64,000 nt of DNA from Streptomyces sp. NBC_01294. Lineage in GTDB: Bacteria > Actinomycetota > Actinomycetes > Streptomycetales > Streptomycetaceae. The stretch is taken from contig NZ_CP108423.1 of assembly GCF_035917235.1 (NCBI RefSeq), forward strand, positions 7,531,501 to 7,595,500, given 5' to 3'. The stretch's first letter is position 1; every line of letters begins with the position of its first letter. The notes below the pieces were generated by a model. That model did not search any database and had not been told where the DNA came from. It saw only the letters and a list, made by a program, of their open reading frames with translations. This document shows, in pieces, positions 53,995 to 61,828 of this stretch. Position numbers and translations under genes: made by a program.

Positions 53995-54030
53995 GGGCCG
54001 ATCGGCCCTGGTCGTGACCCCGACGGGCCC
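53995..54030. promoter_or_regulatory. Paired OsdR/DevR-like palindromes in a divergent promoter
   Basis: GGGCCGATCGGCCC (53995-54008), the most perfect copy in the window, and GACCCCGACGGGCCC (54016-54030) are offset by 21 bp. They lie between the cNMP-binding gene (minus) and the SHOCT gene (plus), and may control both. Confidence 0.6.
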
Positions 54031-54120
54031 ATGCCCTGACGCCGCAGGCCGGTGGACAGTAGGAACACGCGGACCTGCCCTGTGGCCGAGTCCCAAGCCG
54101 TTGCCCCAGGAGCGTGAACC

Positions 54121-54405
54121 ATGTTCTGGTACGAACACGGAATGGGCGGATGGGGCTGGGTCGCCATGTCGTTCAGCATGGTCCTCCTCGTGGCTCTGGC
54201 CGTCATGGCAGTCGTTCTGCTCCTCCGCAGCGTCGACCGTTTCCCCTCAGGCCCGGTAGAGCCCCGCACTACGCCTTCCGCCAAGCAGGTGCTCGCCGAA
54301 CGGTTCGCCCGAGGGGAGATCGACGAGGCAGAGTTCGAACGGAGTCTGACCGTGCTGCGTGAGCACGGGCCTGGTCGAAGCCGGCCCGGACCGGGAGAGG
54401 GCTGA
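54121..54405 (+). CDS. SHOCT-domain membrane protein
   Basis: A 94-residue protein with one transmembrane helix (about residues 16-38: SFSMVLLVALAVMAVVLLLR) and a C-terminal SHOCT motif (AKQVLAERFARGEIDEAEFE). SHOCT motifs are short oligomerisation modules. The N-terminus is Trp/Gly-rich (MFWYEHGMGGWGW). It is divergent from the cNMP-binding gene, with the palindrome pair between. Confidence 0.85.
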   Translation: MFWYEHGMGGWGWVAMSFSMVLLVALAVMAVVLLLRSVDRFPSGPVEPRTTPSAKQVLAERFARGEIDEAEFERSLTVLREHGPGRSRPGPGEG

Positions 54406-54498
54406 ACCCGGCCCTACGAGAGGGAGGCAAGGCGCGTCAGGAAGCCTCCCGGTCTCGCGATCAATCGGGAAGAGGGAGCCGAGCAAGGGGCGCGAACG

Positions 54499-54966
54499 AT
54501 GAACCACGAAGCGACGCGGCGACCAGATCTCAGCAGCCCGGATGGGGCGCCAACTCGGAGCATGAAGCCGTTGGATCGAAGCGAAGCACTGAGCCTGCTC
54601 GGCACGGTATCGCTGGGACGCATCGTCTTCACCGAGCATGCTCTCCCGGCCGTGAGGCTGGTCAATCATCTCGTGGACGGGGAGGACATCGTCGTCCGGC
54701 TCCAGGACGGCGGAGCGCTCGCATCGCTCGTGGCGACGCCCGACGCCCCCGGGGTCGTTGTCGCCTACGAGGCAGATGTCGTGGACCCCGAGACCTGCCT
54801 CGGCTGGAGCGTCGTCGTCACCGGCTACGTCTCTCTGGTAGCCGAGGAGGACGGGGCCGACCCGTACGCGGCGCTGCTAGTGCCGTGGGTACGTCAGACG
54901 ATGACCAGGGCCCTGCGCATCAGGCCGGATCTTGTCACGGGCTTCCTGCTCGACGCGGCCGAGTAG
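54499..54966 (+). CDS. Pyridoxamine-5'-phosphate-oxidase-like FMN-binding protein
   Basis: A 155-residue split-barrel protein: LDRSEALSLLGTVSLGRIVF, PAVRLVNHLVDGEDIVVRLQ, GVVVAYEADVVDPETCLGWS, VVVTGYVSLV. This is the PPOX/flavin-nucleotide-binding plan of the small Rv2004-/Rv3131-type neighbours in hypoxia regulons, where it binds FMN or F420. GAACGATG gives no strong ribosome site; ATG 54499 is followed by about 20 hydrophilic residues, so M22 (MKPLDRSEAL) is an alternative start. Confidence 0.85.
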   Translation: MNHEATRRPDLSSPDGAPTRSMKPLDRSEALSLLGTVSLGRIVFTEHALPAVRLVNHLVDGEDIVVRLQDGGALASLVATPDAPGVVVAYEADVVDPETCLGWSVVVTGYVSLVAEEDGADPYAALLVPWVRQTMTRALRIRPDLVTGFLLDAAE

Positions 54967-55093
54967 TCGCCCCCGGACCCCTGGTCGGCGGCTTACGTGT
55001 GAAGTAGAGGCCGACGGGCGGGACCTGGACTGTCGGTGCCCGTGAGGTAGGGGCGCTCGCGGGATGCTGTGGGCAGCGGCGAGAAGGAGTGCC

Positions 55094-55288
55094 ATGCCCG
55101 AGCGTCTGAAATCTGCCTTCGAGCCACCCGCTCTGGCCGGCTACCAGCGCAGCTGGTGTCGCGGCGACCTGCTCGCGGGTATCACCGTCGCCGCGTACCT
55201 CGTGCCCCAGGGCATGGCCTACGCGGTCGTGGCTGGGCTGGCGCCGGTGGTAGGCCTGTGGGCCGTCCTGCCGGCGATGGTCCTGTAA
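55094..55288 (+). pseudogene. SulP-family sulfate/anion transporter, 5' remnant
   Basis: 64 residues from ATG 55094 (GAAGGAG upstream) match the start of SulP permeases: [20 protein letters not shown], then [20 protein letters not shown], then [11 protein letters not shown] and a stop created at the break (TAA 55286-55288). The remaining ~450 residues are absent. The gene was cut near the right edge of the island. Confidence 0.85.
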
Positions 55289-55402
55289 ATACTTGGACAT
55301 GTTTCGGAGGAAAGGTGCCGCTGGGTGAGGCGCTGATGCTGACTTTTGCTGACTTCCAGGAACCCATAACGCCCTGACCTGCGGAAATTCCCAGAGGTTT
55401 AA

Positions 55403-55567
55403 TGGTTCTGGAACTGGATCGGACGGTCCCAAGAGGACATCGCACAGGCCCGCGAAGACTGGATCAACGGCACCCGCTACGGCGAGGTGAAGGGCTACGA
55501 CGGCCCTCCGATTCCGGCTCCAGAGCTTCCCGCAACTCGCCTGAAACCTCGGGGTCGTGTGCGCTGA
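55403..55567 (+). pseudogene. Pirin-family protein, 3' remnant
   Basis: The plus frame reads WFWNWIGRSQEDIAQAREDW, then INGTRYGEVKGYDGPPIPAP, then LKPRGRVR and TGA at 55565-55567. This is the conserved C-terminal tail of pirin-like cupins (FIGRSHEEVAAARxDW...RYGxVxGYDGxPLPAPxLPxxxLKPRGR). The two cupin barrels are missing. It has been joined to the SulP remnant by a deletion. Confidence 0.8.
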
Positions 55568-56033
55568 CCTGTGTTGATGCCGGAAGCGGGGTCGCGTGAG
55601 TGGCAAGTGTGAGCTGCTTGGCCCAACAGGCGGGCGCTCGTAGATCGGCCCCACTCAGGGGTGCCTGACCTGCTCGTCGGCCCGGAACGCGGCGTGGACA
55701 CCCCGCAGCACCTCCCACAGCGCCTCGCCCTCGCCTGGCAGTGCGGATATCGCGTTCGTCGTACATCTAGCGGCCTTTGTGCTTGTAGCAGCGCACCGGG
55801 ACGTCACCGAAGAAGACGTGGCCGCGCTGCAACAGGCCTGGTATGTGGGGGAGTTCGTCGGGATCCAGCGGGACCGACGCGCTGTGTCAGCTCCGAGAAG
55901 AGGGAGCGCGCGTATGGCCGGACACCCGCCAGCCCTCAACGACCAGCGGGCACCCGGTCCTGCCCACCCCCACCCTGACCTGCTGCTATTTACGCGCCAG
56001 TGATCGCGTAGTAACCATGCCTTGATCATGGTC
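55568..56033. other. Right edge of the island, unassigned remnants
   Basis: Frames here look like pieces of proteins but none is recognised. On the minus strand one frame ends LPGEGEALWEVLRGVHAAFR at 55655, and another reads PDELPHIPGLLQRGHVFFGD. They continue uninterrupted from the acylase frame only by chance. An integrase could once have stood here. Confidence 0.3.
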
Positions 56034-56041
56034 TTGGAGTT
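56034..56041. repeat. Right 8-bp direct repeat TTGGAGTT bounding the island
   Basis: Partner of 1762-1769. On the minus strand it is the Asn-Ser codon pair of the acylase (VENSK here, DNSND at the left end). Confidence 0.7.
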
Positions 56042-57616
56042 CTCGACGTACGGGGCGCCCCGCAGCGTGGGCGCCTTCCCCGGGCCGAAGACGCCCGGCT
56101 GCACCGCGTCCGGATCCGAGCCGGGCGCGCACGCGCCGCGCGAACCGTCCAGCACCGCCAGCCCCGAGGCCGGGTACGTGGCCCGGCCCAGCGGGGTCGA
56201 GCAGCCGGCCGCCAGCTCGTCGGTGATCCGGGGGAGCACCTGGGTCTGGGTGAACAGGGTGCCGCCCGCCGAATCCGCGGCCACCGTGTTGACCCACGGC
56301 AGGCCCTGGGTGCGCTTGAGGGCCTCCTGGATCCCGGCGACCGAGCGGGCCTTGCCCATCGCGAGGGCGGTGTCGGAGCCGCGCAGGTTCGCCGCGTTCG
56401 GGTCGTTCAGCGCGTACGCCGTCCGGTCGGTCCAGGGCAGCGGCAGACCGGCGCCGAGGTTCGAGACCACCGGTCCGTAGCGCGTCCACCACTGGGTGCG
56501 GGTGACCGGAGCGCCGCCCGCCACCGGGACGGTGACGGTCCGCCGGGTCATCTTCTCCGGCGTGCCGTCGACCAGGTAGGCGGTCGGGTCGGCCGGGTCG
56601 AGGGTGAGCTGATGCAGGTTCACGGGGGTGCCGGTGGCGACCGTGTGGCTCCAGGCCACCTTCTCGTTGAAGCCGATGTTGACCACGGTGGTGCCGAGCA
56701 GGGAGCCGCCAGACACGTTCAGCTCGCCCGGGATGGTCTGCTGCGACTGCCAGAAGCGGCGCCCGCCCTGCCACGGGTAGTGCGGGTTGCCGAGCAGCAG
56801 TCCGCGCCCGCTCGCCGTGGTGGAGCCGGCGAAGGCCACCGCGTTGGAGCCCATGTCGTACCGGCTGGTGTCGAAGAACTCTCGCGCGGCCTCGGCGGCG
56901 GCCGCCGGATCGACCTCCGGTGCCGGAGCCGGTACCGGTGCCGGTGCGGTGCGGGCGCCTGTCGCGCCCGCTGTGCCCGACGCGCCCGGTGGCTGCGCCG
57001 CCGTGATGCCGTCGATGCCGCTCCCCTGGCCGCCGAGGACCGAGACCGCGAAGCCGCGGGCGGCCACGTCGGTCGTGGTGACCGGGCGGACCCAGCCGGC
57101 GCCCTTGCACGCCGGGTCGGTGACCTTGTTCTGCGCGAGCCACGCGTTGTAGCCGGCGGCCCAGCCGCGCATCAGCTCCTTGAGGTCCTTGGTGGGACCG
57201 GCCGGGGCGGGGGTCGCCAGCAGTTTCTCCACGGTGCCGGACTCCCGGACGCCCCTGAAGTACAGGTCGCTGGAGAGGTTCCGGGTGGCGGAGGAGAGCG
57301 ATCCGTCGGGTGCGGCGTCGGGCCCGAACCAGCGCGAGCGCTCACCGGCGACGGTCACGAACCCGTCCGCCAGGACGCAGACCTGGTCGGCGGCCTGCGC
57401 CCAGCCGGTGCCGAAGCCGAGCCGCGCGTAGTCGCGGGCGAGGATGTGGGGTATGCCGTTCTCGGTGTACCGGATGACGGCGGACAGGCCGCCGCCGGCC
57501 GGTATCCGGTCCGCGGTCGCCGCCGAGGCCTGCGGCATCGCGGCCGTCGCGGCGAGCAGAGCGGATCCGGTGACGGCGACGCGGCGGAGTATCGGACGGG
57601 TGCTGAGGTGCAACAT
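56034..57616 (-). pseudogene. Penicillin acylase family protein, 5' fragment
   Basis: ATG 57616 (GGGAGGC upstream) opens a secreted protein. A signal peptide (about residues 1-32, RRVAVTGSALLAATAAMPQA) is followed by the alpha chain (IRYTENGIPHILARDYARLG) and the beta chain starting at the autoprocessing serine in YDMGSNAVAFAGS, then GLLLGNPHYPWQGGRRFWQS. It reaches APYVENS, where the island begins; beyond that the frame runs into foreign DNA to 55655. With the 3' piece (876-1769) it would encode 822 residues, the usual family size. The acylase hydrolyses amide-linked acyl chains (penicillin, acyl-homoserine lactones or similar). Confidence 0.92.
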
Positions 57617-57770
57617 GCCTCCCAAGTAGCCTGCGGATGGGTGTGGTTACCCGATGAACAGGCGGTGCGTCCGTGCCCCCACACTCATGCAGGCGGTCCG
57701 ATGATCTGTCAACATCCCGTTTGGTATCCCGGTCATTGACCTCGGGCGCGCGCGGGACGAGGATCGCGCC

Positions 57771-59384
57771 ATGACGGCAGCTCGAGCAGGGCAAGCAGGG
57801 CAAGCAGGGCGGGCGGGACAGGCGGGACAGGCAGGACAGGCAGGACAGGCAGGACAGGCAGGACAGGCAGGACAGGCAGTGCGGCACCGGACGGTCGACG
57901 GGCTGGTGCACGAGAGCGCGCGTCGGGTCCCCGACCGCCTCGCCGTCCGCTACCGCGAGCGGAGCTGGACGTACGCGGAGCTCGACGCGGCCGTCACCAC
58001 CGGCGCCGCCGTGCTGCGGGAGCGGTACGGGCTGGCCGACGGCGACCGGGTCGCCACCTTCGCGCACAACTCCGACGCCTACCTCATCGCCTTCCTCGCC
58101 TGCGCCCGGGCCGGACTCACCCACGTACCCGTCAACCAGAACCTCACCGGCGACGACCTCGCGTACATCCTCGACGACTCCGCCAGCGCCCTGGTGCTCG
58201 CCGATCCGGACCTGGCCGGTCGGGTCCCCGACGGCAAACGCGTACGGGCACTGCGCGACGCCCCGGATTCCTTCCTGGCGGAGCTGGCCGAGCCGCTCGC
58301 CTTTGAACCCGACAGGGAACCGGGCGGGTTGGCGCAGCTCCTGTACACCTCGGGCACCACCGCCCTGCCCAAGGGCGCGATGATGACGCACCGGGCCCTC
58401 GCCCACGAGTACGAGAGCGCGATCGAGGCGCTGGACCTGGCCGAGGAGGACCGGCCCGTGCACTCGCTGCCGCTGTACCACTCGGCGCAGATGCACGTCT
58501 TCCTGATGCCGTACCTGGCGGTGGGGGCGCGGAACACCATCGTGGACGCGCCGGTCGCGGAACAGCTCTTCGACCTCGTCGAGGCGGGGGAGGCGAACAG
58601 CCTCTTCGCGCCGCCCACGGTCTGGATCGGCCTGGCCAACCACCCGCAGTTCGCGGTGCGTGAGCTGGGCGCGCTGAGCAAGGCGTACTACGGGGCCTCG
58701 ATCATGCCGGTCCCGGTCCTGGAACGGCTGCGCGAGCGGCTCCCCGGGCTCGGCTTCTACAACTGCTTCGGTCAGAGCGAGATCGGGCCGCTGGCCACGG
58801 TGCTCGGGCCGCGGGAGCACGAGGGGCGGATGGAGTCCTGCGGGCGGCCGGTCCGCCACGTCGAGGCGAAGGTCGTCGACGAGGACGGCAAGGACGTGCC
58901 GGACGGCACGGCAGGCGAGGTCGTCTACCGCTCGCCGCAGCTGTGCCTGGGGTACTGGAACGACCCGGAGGCCACGGAGCGGGCCTTCCGGGACGGCTGG
59001 TTCCGCTCGGGCGACCTCGCGGTGCGCGACGCGCACGGGTACTTCACGGTGGTGGACCGGGTCAAGGACGTCATCAACTCGGGTGGGGTGCTGGTTGCCT
59101 CGCGGCAGGTGGAGGACGTGCTCTACACCCACCCGGGCGTGGCCGAGGTGGCGGTGGTCGGGCTGCCCGACGAGCGGTGGATCGAGGCGGTCACGGCGGT
59201 GGTGGTGGCGCGTGGGGAGGCGACGGAGGCGGAGCTGATGACCTACGCGCGGGAGCGGCTCGCCCACTTCAAGGCCCCGAAACGCGTGCTCTTCGTCGAC
59301 GCCCTCCCGCGCAACGCCAGCGGCAAGATCCTCAAGCGGGAACTCCGCGACCGCTTCGCCCCGCCTCCGGCCCCTGCGGACTGA
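57771..59384 (+). CDS. AMP-dependent acyl-CoA ligase (FadD-like) with repetitive N-terminus
   Basis: A 537-residue ANL-superfamily ligase that activates a carboxylic acid as acyl-AMP, then acyl-CoA. Core motifs are LLYTSGTTALPKGAMMTH (P-loop), FGQSEIGPLATVLGPREHEG, FRSGDLAVRDAHGYFTVVDR, VKDVINSGGVLVASRQVEDV and the catalytic-Lys end ALPRNASGKILKREL. Residues 6-40 are a run of GQA/GRA triplets from a 9-bp repeat (GGACAGGCA), not part of the fold. A start after the repeat (for example the GTG at about 57879) would still give a full enzyme. Confidence 0.9.
   Translation: MTAARAGQAGQAGRAGQAGQAGQAGQAGQAGQAGQAVRHRTVDGLVHESARRVPDRLAVRYRERSWTYAELDAAVTTGAAVLRERYGLADGDRVATFAHNSDAYLIAFLACARAGLTHVPVNQNLTGDDLAYILDDSASALVLADPDLAGRVPDGKRVRALRDAPDSFLAELAEPLAFEPDREPGGLAQLLYTSGTTALPKGAMMTHRALAHEYESAIEALDLAEEDRPVHSLPLYHSAQMHVFLMPYLAVGARNTIVDAPVAEQLFDLVEAGEANSLFAPPTVWIGLANHPQFAVRELGALSKAYYGASIMPVPVLERLRERLPGLGFYNCFGQSEIGPLATVLGPREHEGRMESCGRPVRHVEAKVVDEDGKDVPDGTAGEVVYRSPQLCLGYWNDPEATERAFRDGWFRSGDLAVRDAHGYFTVVDRVKDVINSGGVLVASRQVEDVLYTHPGVAEVAVVGLPDERWIEAVTAVVVARGEATEAELMTYARERLAHFKAPKRVLFVDALPRNASGKILKRELRDRFAPPPAPAD
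57786..57880 (+). repeat. Tandem 9-bp repeats (GGACAGGCA) inside the ligase N-terminus
   Basis: Degenerate GGGCAAGCA/GGGCGGGC copies are followed by about six clean GGACAGGCA units. Each unit adds Gly-Gln-Ala, so copy-number change keeps the frame. Confidence 0.85.
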
Positions 59385-59434
59385 TCCGGCCGGGGTCCGG
59401 ATCGGGGCCCGGGTCGGGGTGCGGTGGGGTGCTG

Positions 59435-59478
59435 CCGGTCAGGCCGGTCAGGCCGGTCAGGCCGGTCAGGCCGGTCGG
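59435..59478. repeat. Tandem 9-bp repeats (CCGGTCAGG) between ligase and BrkB genes
   Basis: About five CCGGTCAGG units lie in the short convergent intergenic region, overlapping the 3' end of the BrkB gene. The period is the same as that of the repeat at the other end of the ligase gene. Confidence 0.8.
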
Positions 59479-60329
59479 GGCGGGCCGGGATGGTCGGGGT
59501 GGCCGCTGTCGGCGGGCAGGATTCCGGTGCGCCGGAAGCGGCGCAGGGTGAGGTACTCGTGGAAGAGGCGGCCGACCAGCGCGCCGCCGTAGACCACGAA
59601 GCCGACTCCGACGAGCCAGGACTGGACGACCAGCAGGGTGCCGAAGGGGCCGTAGGTCACGGCGTTGGACGCGATGAGCGGCGAGAACACCAGCTGCGAG
59701 AACATCCGCAGCCCCAGCAGCCCGAGACTGGTCGCGAGCGTGCCCGGCACCAGGGCACGCCAGCGGACCCGGCCGCCGAGCAGCAGCCGCTGGGAGCCCC
59801 AGAAGAAGAGGCACGTGCCGATGAGGTCGCCCAGCGTGCCGAGGACGGTCCCGACGGCGTCGTCCGACGGTTGGGGGATCCCCACGAGCAGGGCGAGGTA
59901 GCAGACCAGCAGGGCGAGCCAGACGACGTGCCGCCACATGGTGTGCCAACGGGCGGTCGGCAGGTCCCACACCTTCTCGTAGCCCGTCTGCACGGCCGAG
60001 CCGAAGGTCAGGCCGAACACCGCGAGAGCGGCCAGACCGAAGGCGGTGGTCCGCTCCAGTGCCATGTCCGCAGCGCTGAACAGCATCTCGACCCGGCCAC
60101 GCGAGGACTCCGTCACCCCGAGGGCCTGGCCGAGCCAGCGGCCGAAGCCCGAACCGCTGCCCGGCGCGGCGGCCGCGACGACGACCAGCAGCGGCACGAG
60201 GGTGAGGAACCCGAGGGCCGCGAAGCCCATCGCCCGGTGCATCAGCTCCATCTCCCGGCCGCGGCTCCAGGCCAGCCCGGCGGGGGAGGCCTGGAGCCGG
60301 ACATAGAGCTTCCGGAAGGTCGAGGTCAC
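59466..60329 (-). CDS. YihY/virulence factor BrkB family membrane protein
   Basis: A 287-residue protein with six hydrophobic segments: GFAALGFLTLVPLLVVVAAA, ERTTAFGLAALAVFGLTFGS, VVWLALLVCYLALLVGI and others, and the motif VQTGYEKVWDLPTARWHTMW typical of this family. The function is uncertain; these are inner-membrane proteins once wrongly called RNase BN. The Pro-rich tail (SGHPDHPGPPRPA) lies over the 9-bp repeats. Convergent with the ligase gene. Confidence 0.88.
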   Translation of the reverse strand: MTSTFRKLYVRLQASPAGLAWSRGREMELMHRAMGFAALGFLTLVPLLVVVAAAAPGSGSGFGRWLGQALGVTESSRGRVEMLFSAADMALERTTAFGLAALAVFGLTFGSAVQTGYEKVWDLPTARWHTMWRHVVWLALLVCYLALLVGIPQPSDDAVGTVLGTLGDLIGTCLFFWGSQRLLLGGRVRWRALVPGTLATSLGLLGLRMFSQLVFSPLIASNAVTYGPFGTLLVVQSWLVGVGFVVYGGALVGRLFHEYLTLRRFRRTGILPADSGHPDHPGPPRPA

Positions 60330-60428
60330 GCCTCATGCACTACCCGCGAGCGCAACCGCGCTCCCGGGAGCCGCCCCGAAATGGACCCGAAGGGGTGGTT
60401 TCAGCCGCCCGGACGCGAGTCTGTGCCC

Positions 60429-61730
60429 CTACCCTGCGCCGCGGAGGTCCACCAGTCTCTTGATCTTCCCCACCGAACGCTCCAGGCTCTCCGGATCGAC
60501 CACCTCCACCCGGACGGAGACCCCGATCCCCTCCTTGACGGCCCGGACCACCTCGGCGCCCGCGGCCTCCCGCCGATCGGCAACCGTCTCCCGGCGCGCC
60601 TCCACCCGTACGGTCAGGGCGTCCATGCGCCCCTCGCGGGTCAGCCGCAGCTGGAAGTGAGGAGCCAGGCCGGGCGTGCGCAGCAGGACCTCCTCGATCT
60701 GGGTCGGGTACAGGTTCACCCCGCGCAGGATGATCATGTCGTCGCTGCGGCCCGTGACCTTCTCCATCCGCCGGAAGGCCGGCCGGGCGGTGCCGGGCAG
60801 CAGCCGCGTCAGATCCCGGGTGCGGTAGCGGATGACGGGCATGGCCTCCTTGGTGAGAGAGGTGAACACCAGCTCGCCGTGCTCGCCCTCCGGCAGCACC
60901 GCGCCCGTCAGGGGGTCGACCACCTCGGGATAGAAGTGGTCCTCCCAGATGTGGAGACCGTCCTTGGTCGAGGCGAACTCCTGCGCGACACCCGGCCCGA
61001 TGACCTCGGACAGGCCGTATATGTCCACCGCGTCTATGCCGAGCCGTTCCTCGATCTCCCGGCGCATCTCCTCGGTCCACGGCTCCGCGCCGAAGATCCC
61101 GGTCCGCAGTGAGGTGGCGCGCGGGTCGATGCCCTGGCGCTCCATCTCGTCCAGCAGGGTCAGCATGTAGGAAGGCGTCACCATGATGACCTCCGGCCGG
61201 AAGTCCTCGATGAGCCGGACCTGCCGGTCCGTCATCCCGCCCGAGGCGGGCACGACCGTACAGCCGAGGCGTTCGGCGCCGTAGTGCGCGCCGAGGCCGC
61301 CCGTGAAGAGGCCGTAGCCGTAGGCGATGTGGATGATCTGGCCGGGCCGGCCACCCGCCGCGCGTATGGATCGGGCGACGACATCGGCCCAGGTGGAGAG
61401 GTCATTGTCGGTGTACCCGACGACGGTGGGACGCCCGGTCGTGCCGCTGGAGGCGTGGATGCGGCGCACTTCGGACCGCGGTACGGCGAACATCCCGAAG
61501 GGGTACTGGTCGCGCAGGTCGGTCTTGGTGGTCAAGGGGAACAGGGCGAGGTCGGCGAGGGAGCGGCAGTCGTCGGGATGCACGCCGGCCTTGTCGAAGG
61601 CCTGCCGGTAGAACGGCACCCGTTCGTAGGCGCGGTGCAGGGTCGCGCGCAGCCGCGTCAGCTGGAGGGCGGCCAGCTCGTCGCGGCCGAGCCGCTCGCC
61701 GTCGTCGTGGAAATCCGGGTGCACCGCCAT
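60429..61730 (-). CDS. paaK: Phenylacetate-CoA ligase
   Basis: A 433-residue PaaK. Motifs: FPLTTKTDLRDQYPFGMFAV, IHASSGTTGRPTVVGYTDND (P-loop), IHIAYGYGLFTGGLGAHYGA, DAVDIYGLSEVIGPGVAQEF and TGRSDDMIILRGVNLYPTQI, with the end VGKIKRLVDLRG carrying the catalytic Lys. It activates phenylacetate to its CoA thioester, the entry step of the paa aerobic hybrid pathway. No other paa catabolic genes are in the window. A 28-bp perfect palindrome 18 bp upstream is the expected PaaR repressor site. Confidence 0.95.
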   Translation of the reverse strand: MAVHPDFHDDGERLGRDELAALQLTRLRATLHRAYERVPFYRQAFDKAGVHPDDCRSLADLALFPLTTKTDLRDQYPFGMFAVPRSEVRRIHASSGTTGRPTVVGYTDNDLSTWADVVARSIRAAGGRPGQIIHIAYGYGLFTGGLGAHYGAERLGCTVVPASGGMTDRQVRLIEDFRPEVIMVTPSYMLTLLDEMERQGIDPRATSLRTGIFGAEPWTEEMRREIEERLGIDAVDIYGLSEVIGPGVAQEFASTKDGLHIWEDHFYPEVVDPLTGAVLPEGEHGELVFTSLTKEAMPVIRYRTRDLTRLLPGTARPAFRRMEKVTGRSDDMIILRGVNLYPTQIEEVLLRTPGLAPHFQLRLTREGRMDALTVRVEARRETVADRREAAGAEVVRAVKEGIGVSVRVEVVDPESLERSVGKIKRLVDLRGAG

Positions 61731-61747
61731 GTCGTCACCTCATCGTG

Positions 61748-61775
61748 AATCTACCGAACGATCATTCGGTAGATT
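61748..61775. promoter_or_regulatory. PaaR-type operator palindrome
   Basis: AATCTACCGAA and TTCGGTAGATT are perfect 11-bp arms around CGATCA. ACCGAACGxTCxTTCGGT is the TetR-family PaaR box of phenylacetate genes in actinobacteria (knowledge). It sits between paaK and the divergent hydrolase gene. Confidence 0.8.
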
Positions 61776-61828
61776 GCCAGGCCTCCGCAGGTGAAATCAA
61801 TGACTCGAACGAGTGATCGTCTGTTGTG

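Larger units (their letters stand above)
1762..56041. mobile_element. ~54-kb genomic island inserted in a penicillin acylase gene
   Basis: The interval between the two TTGGAGTT repeats splits one acylase reading frame, and deleting 54,272 bp restores it exactly. The cargo comprises the carotenoid cluster, litR/tspO and a large stress/dormancy-like gene set. Insertion sequences of the IS3, IS110, IS21, IS5, IS256 and IS630 families and many gene remnants are scattered through it. No intact integrase, excisionase or conjugation gene was recognised, so the island is probably immobile now, or was mobilised in trans. Gene remnants are concentrated at both edges. Confidence 0.7.

Noticed and set aside
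57342..59267. 641-residue minus-strand frame
   Set aside because: It is antisense to the acyl-CoA ligase and contains low-complexity CLSCLSCLS runs produced by the 9-bp repeat.
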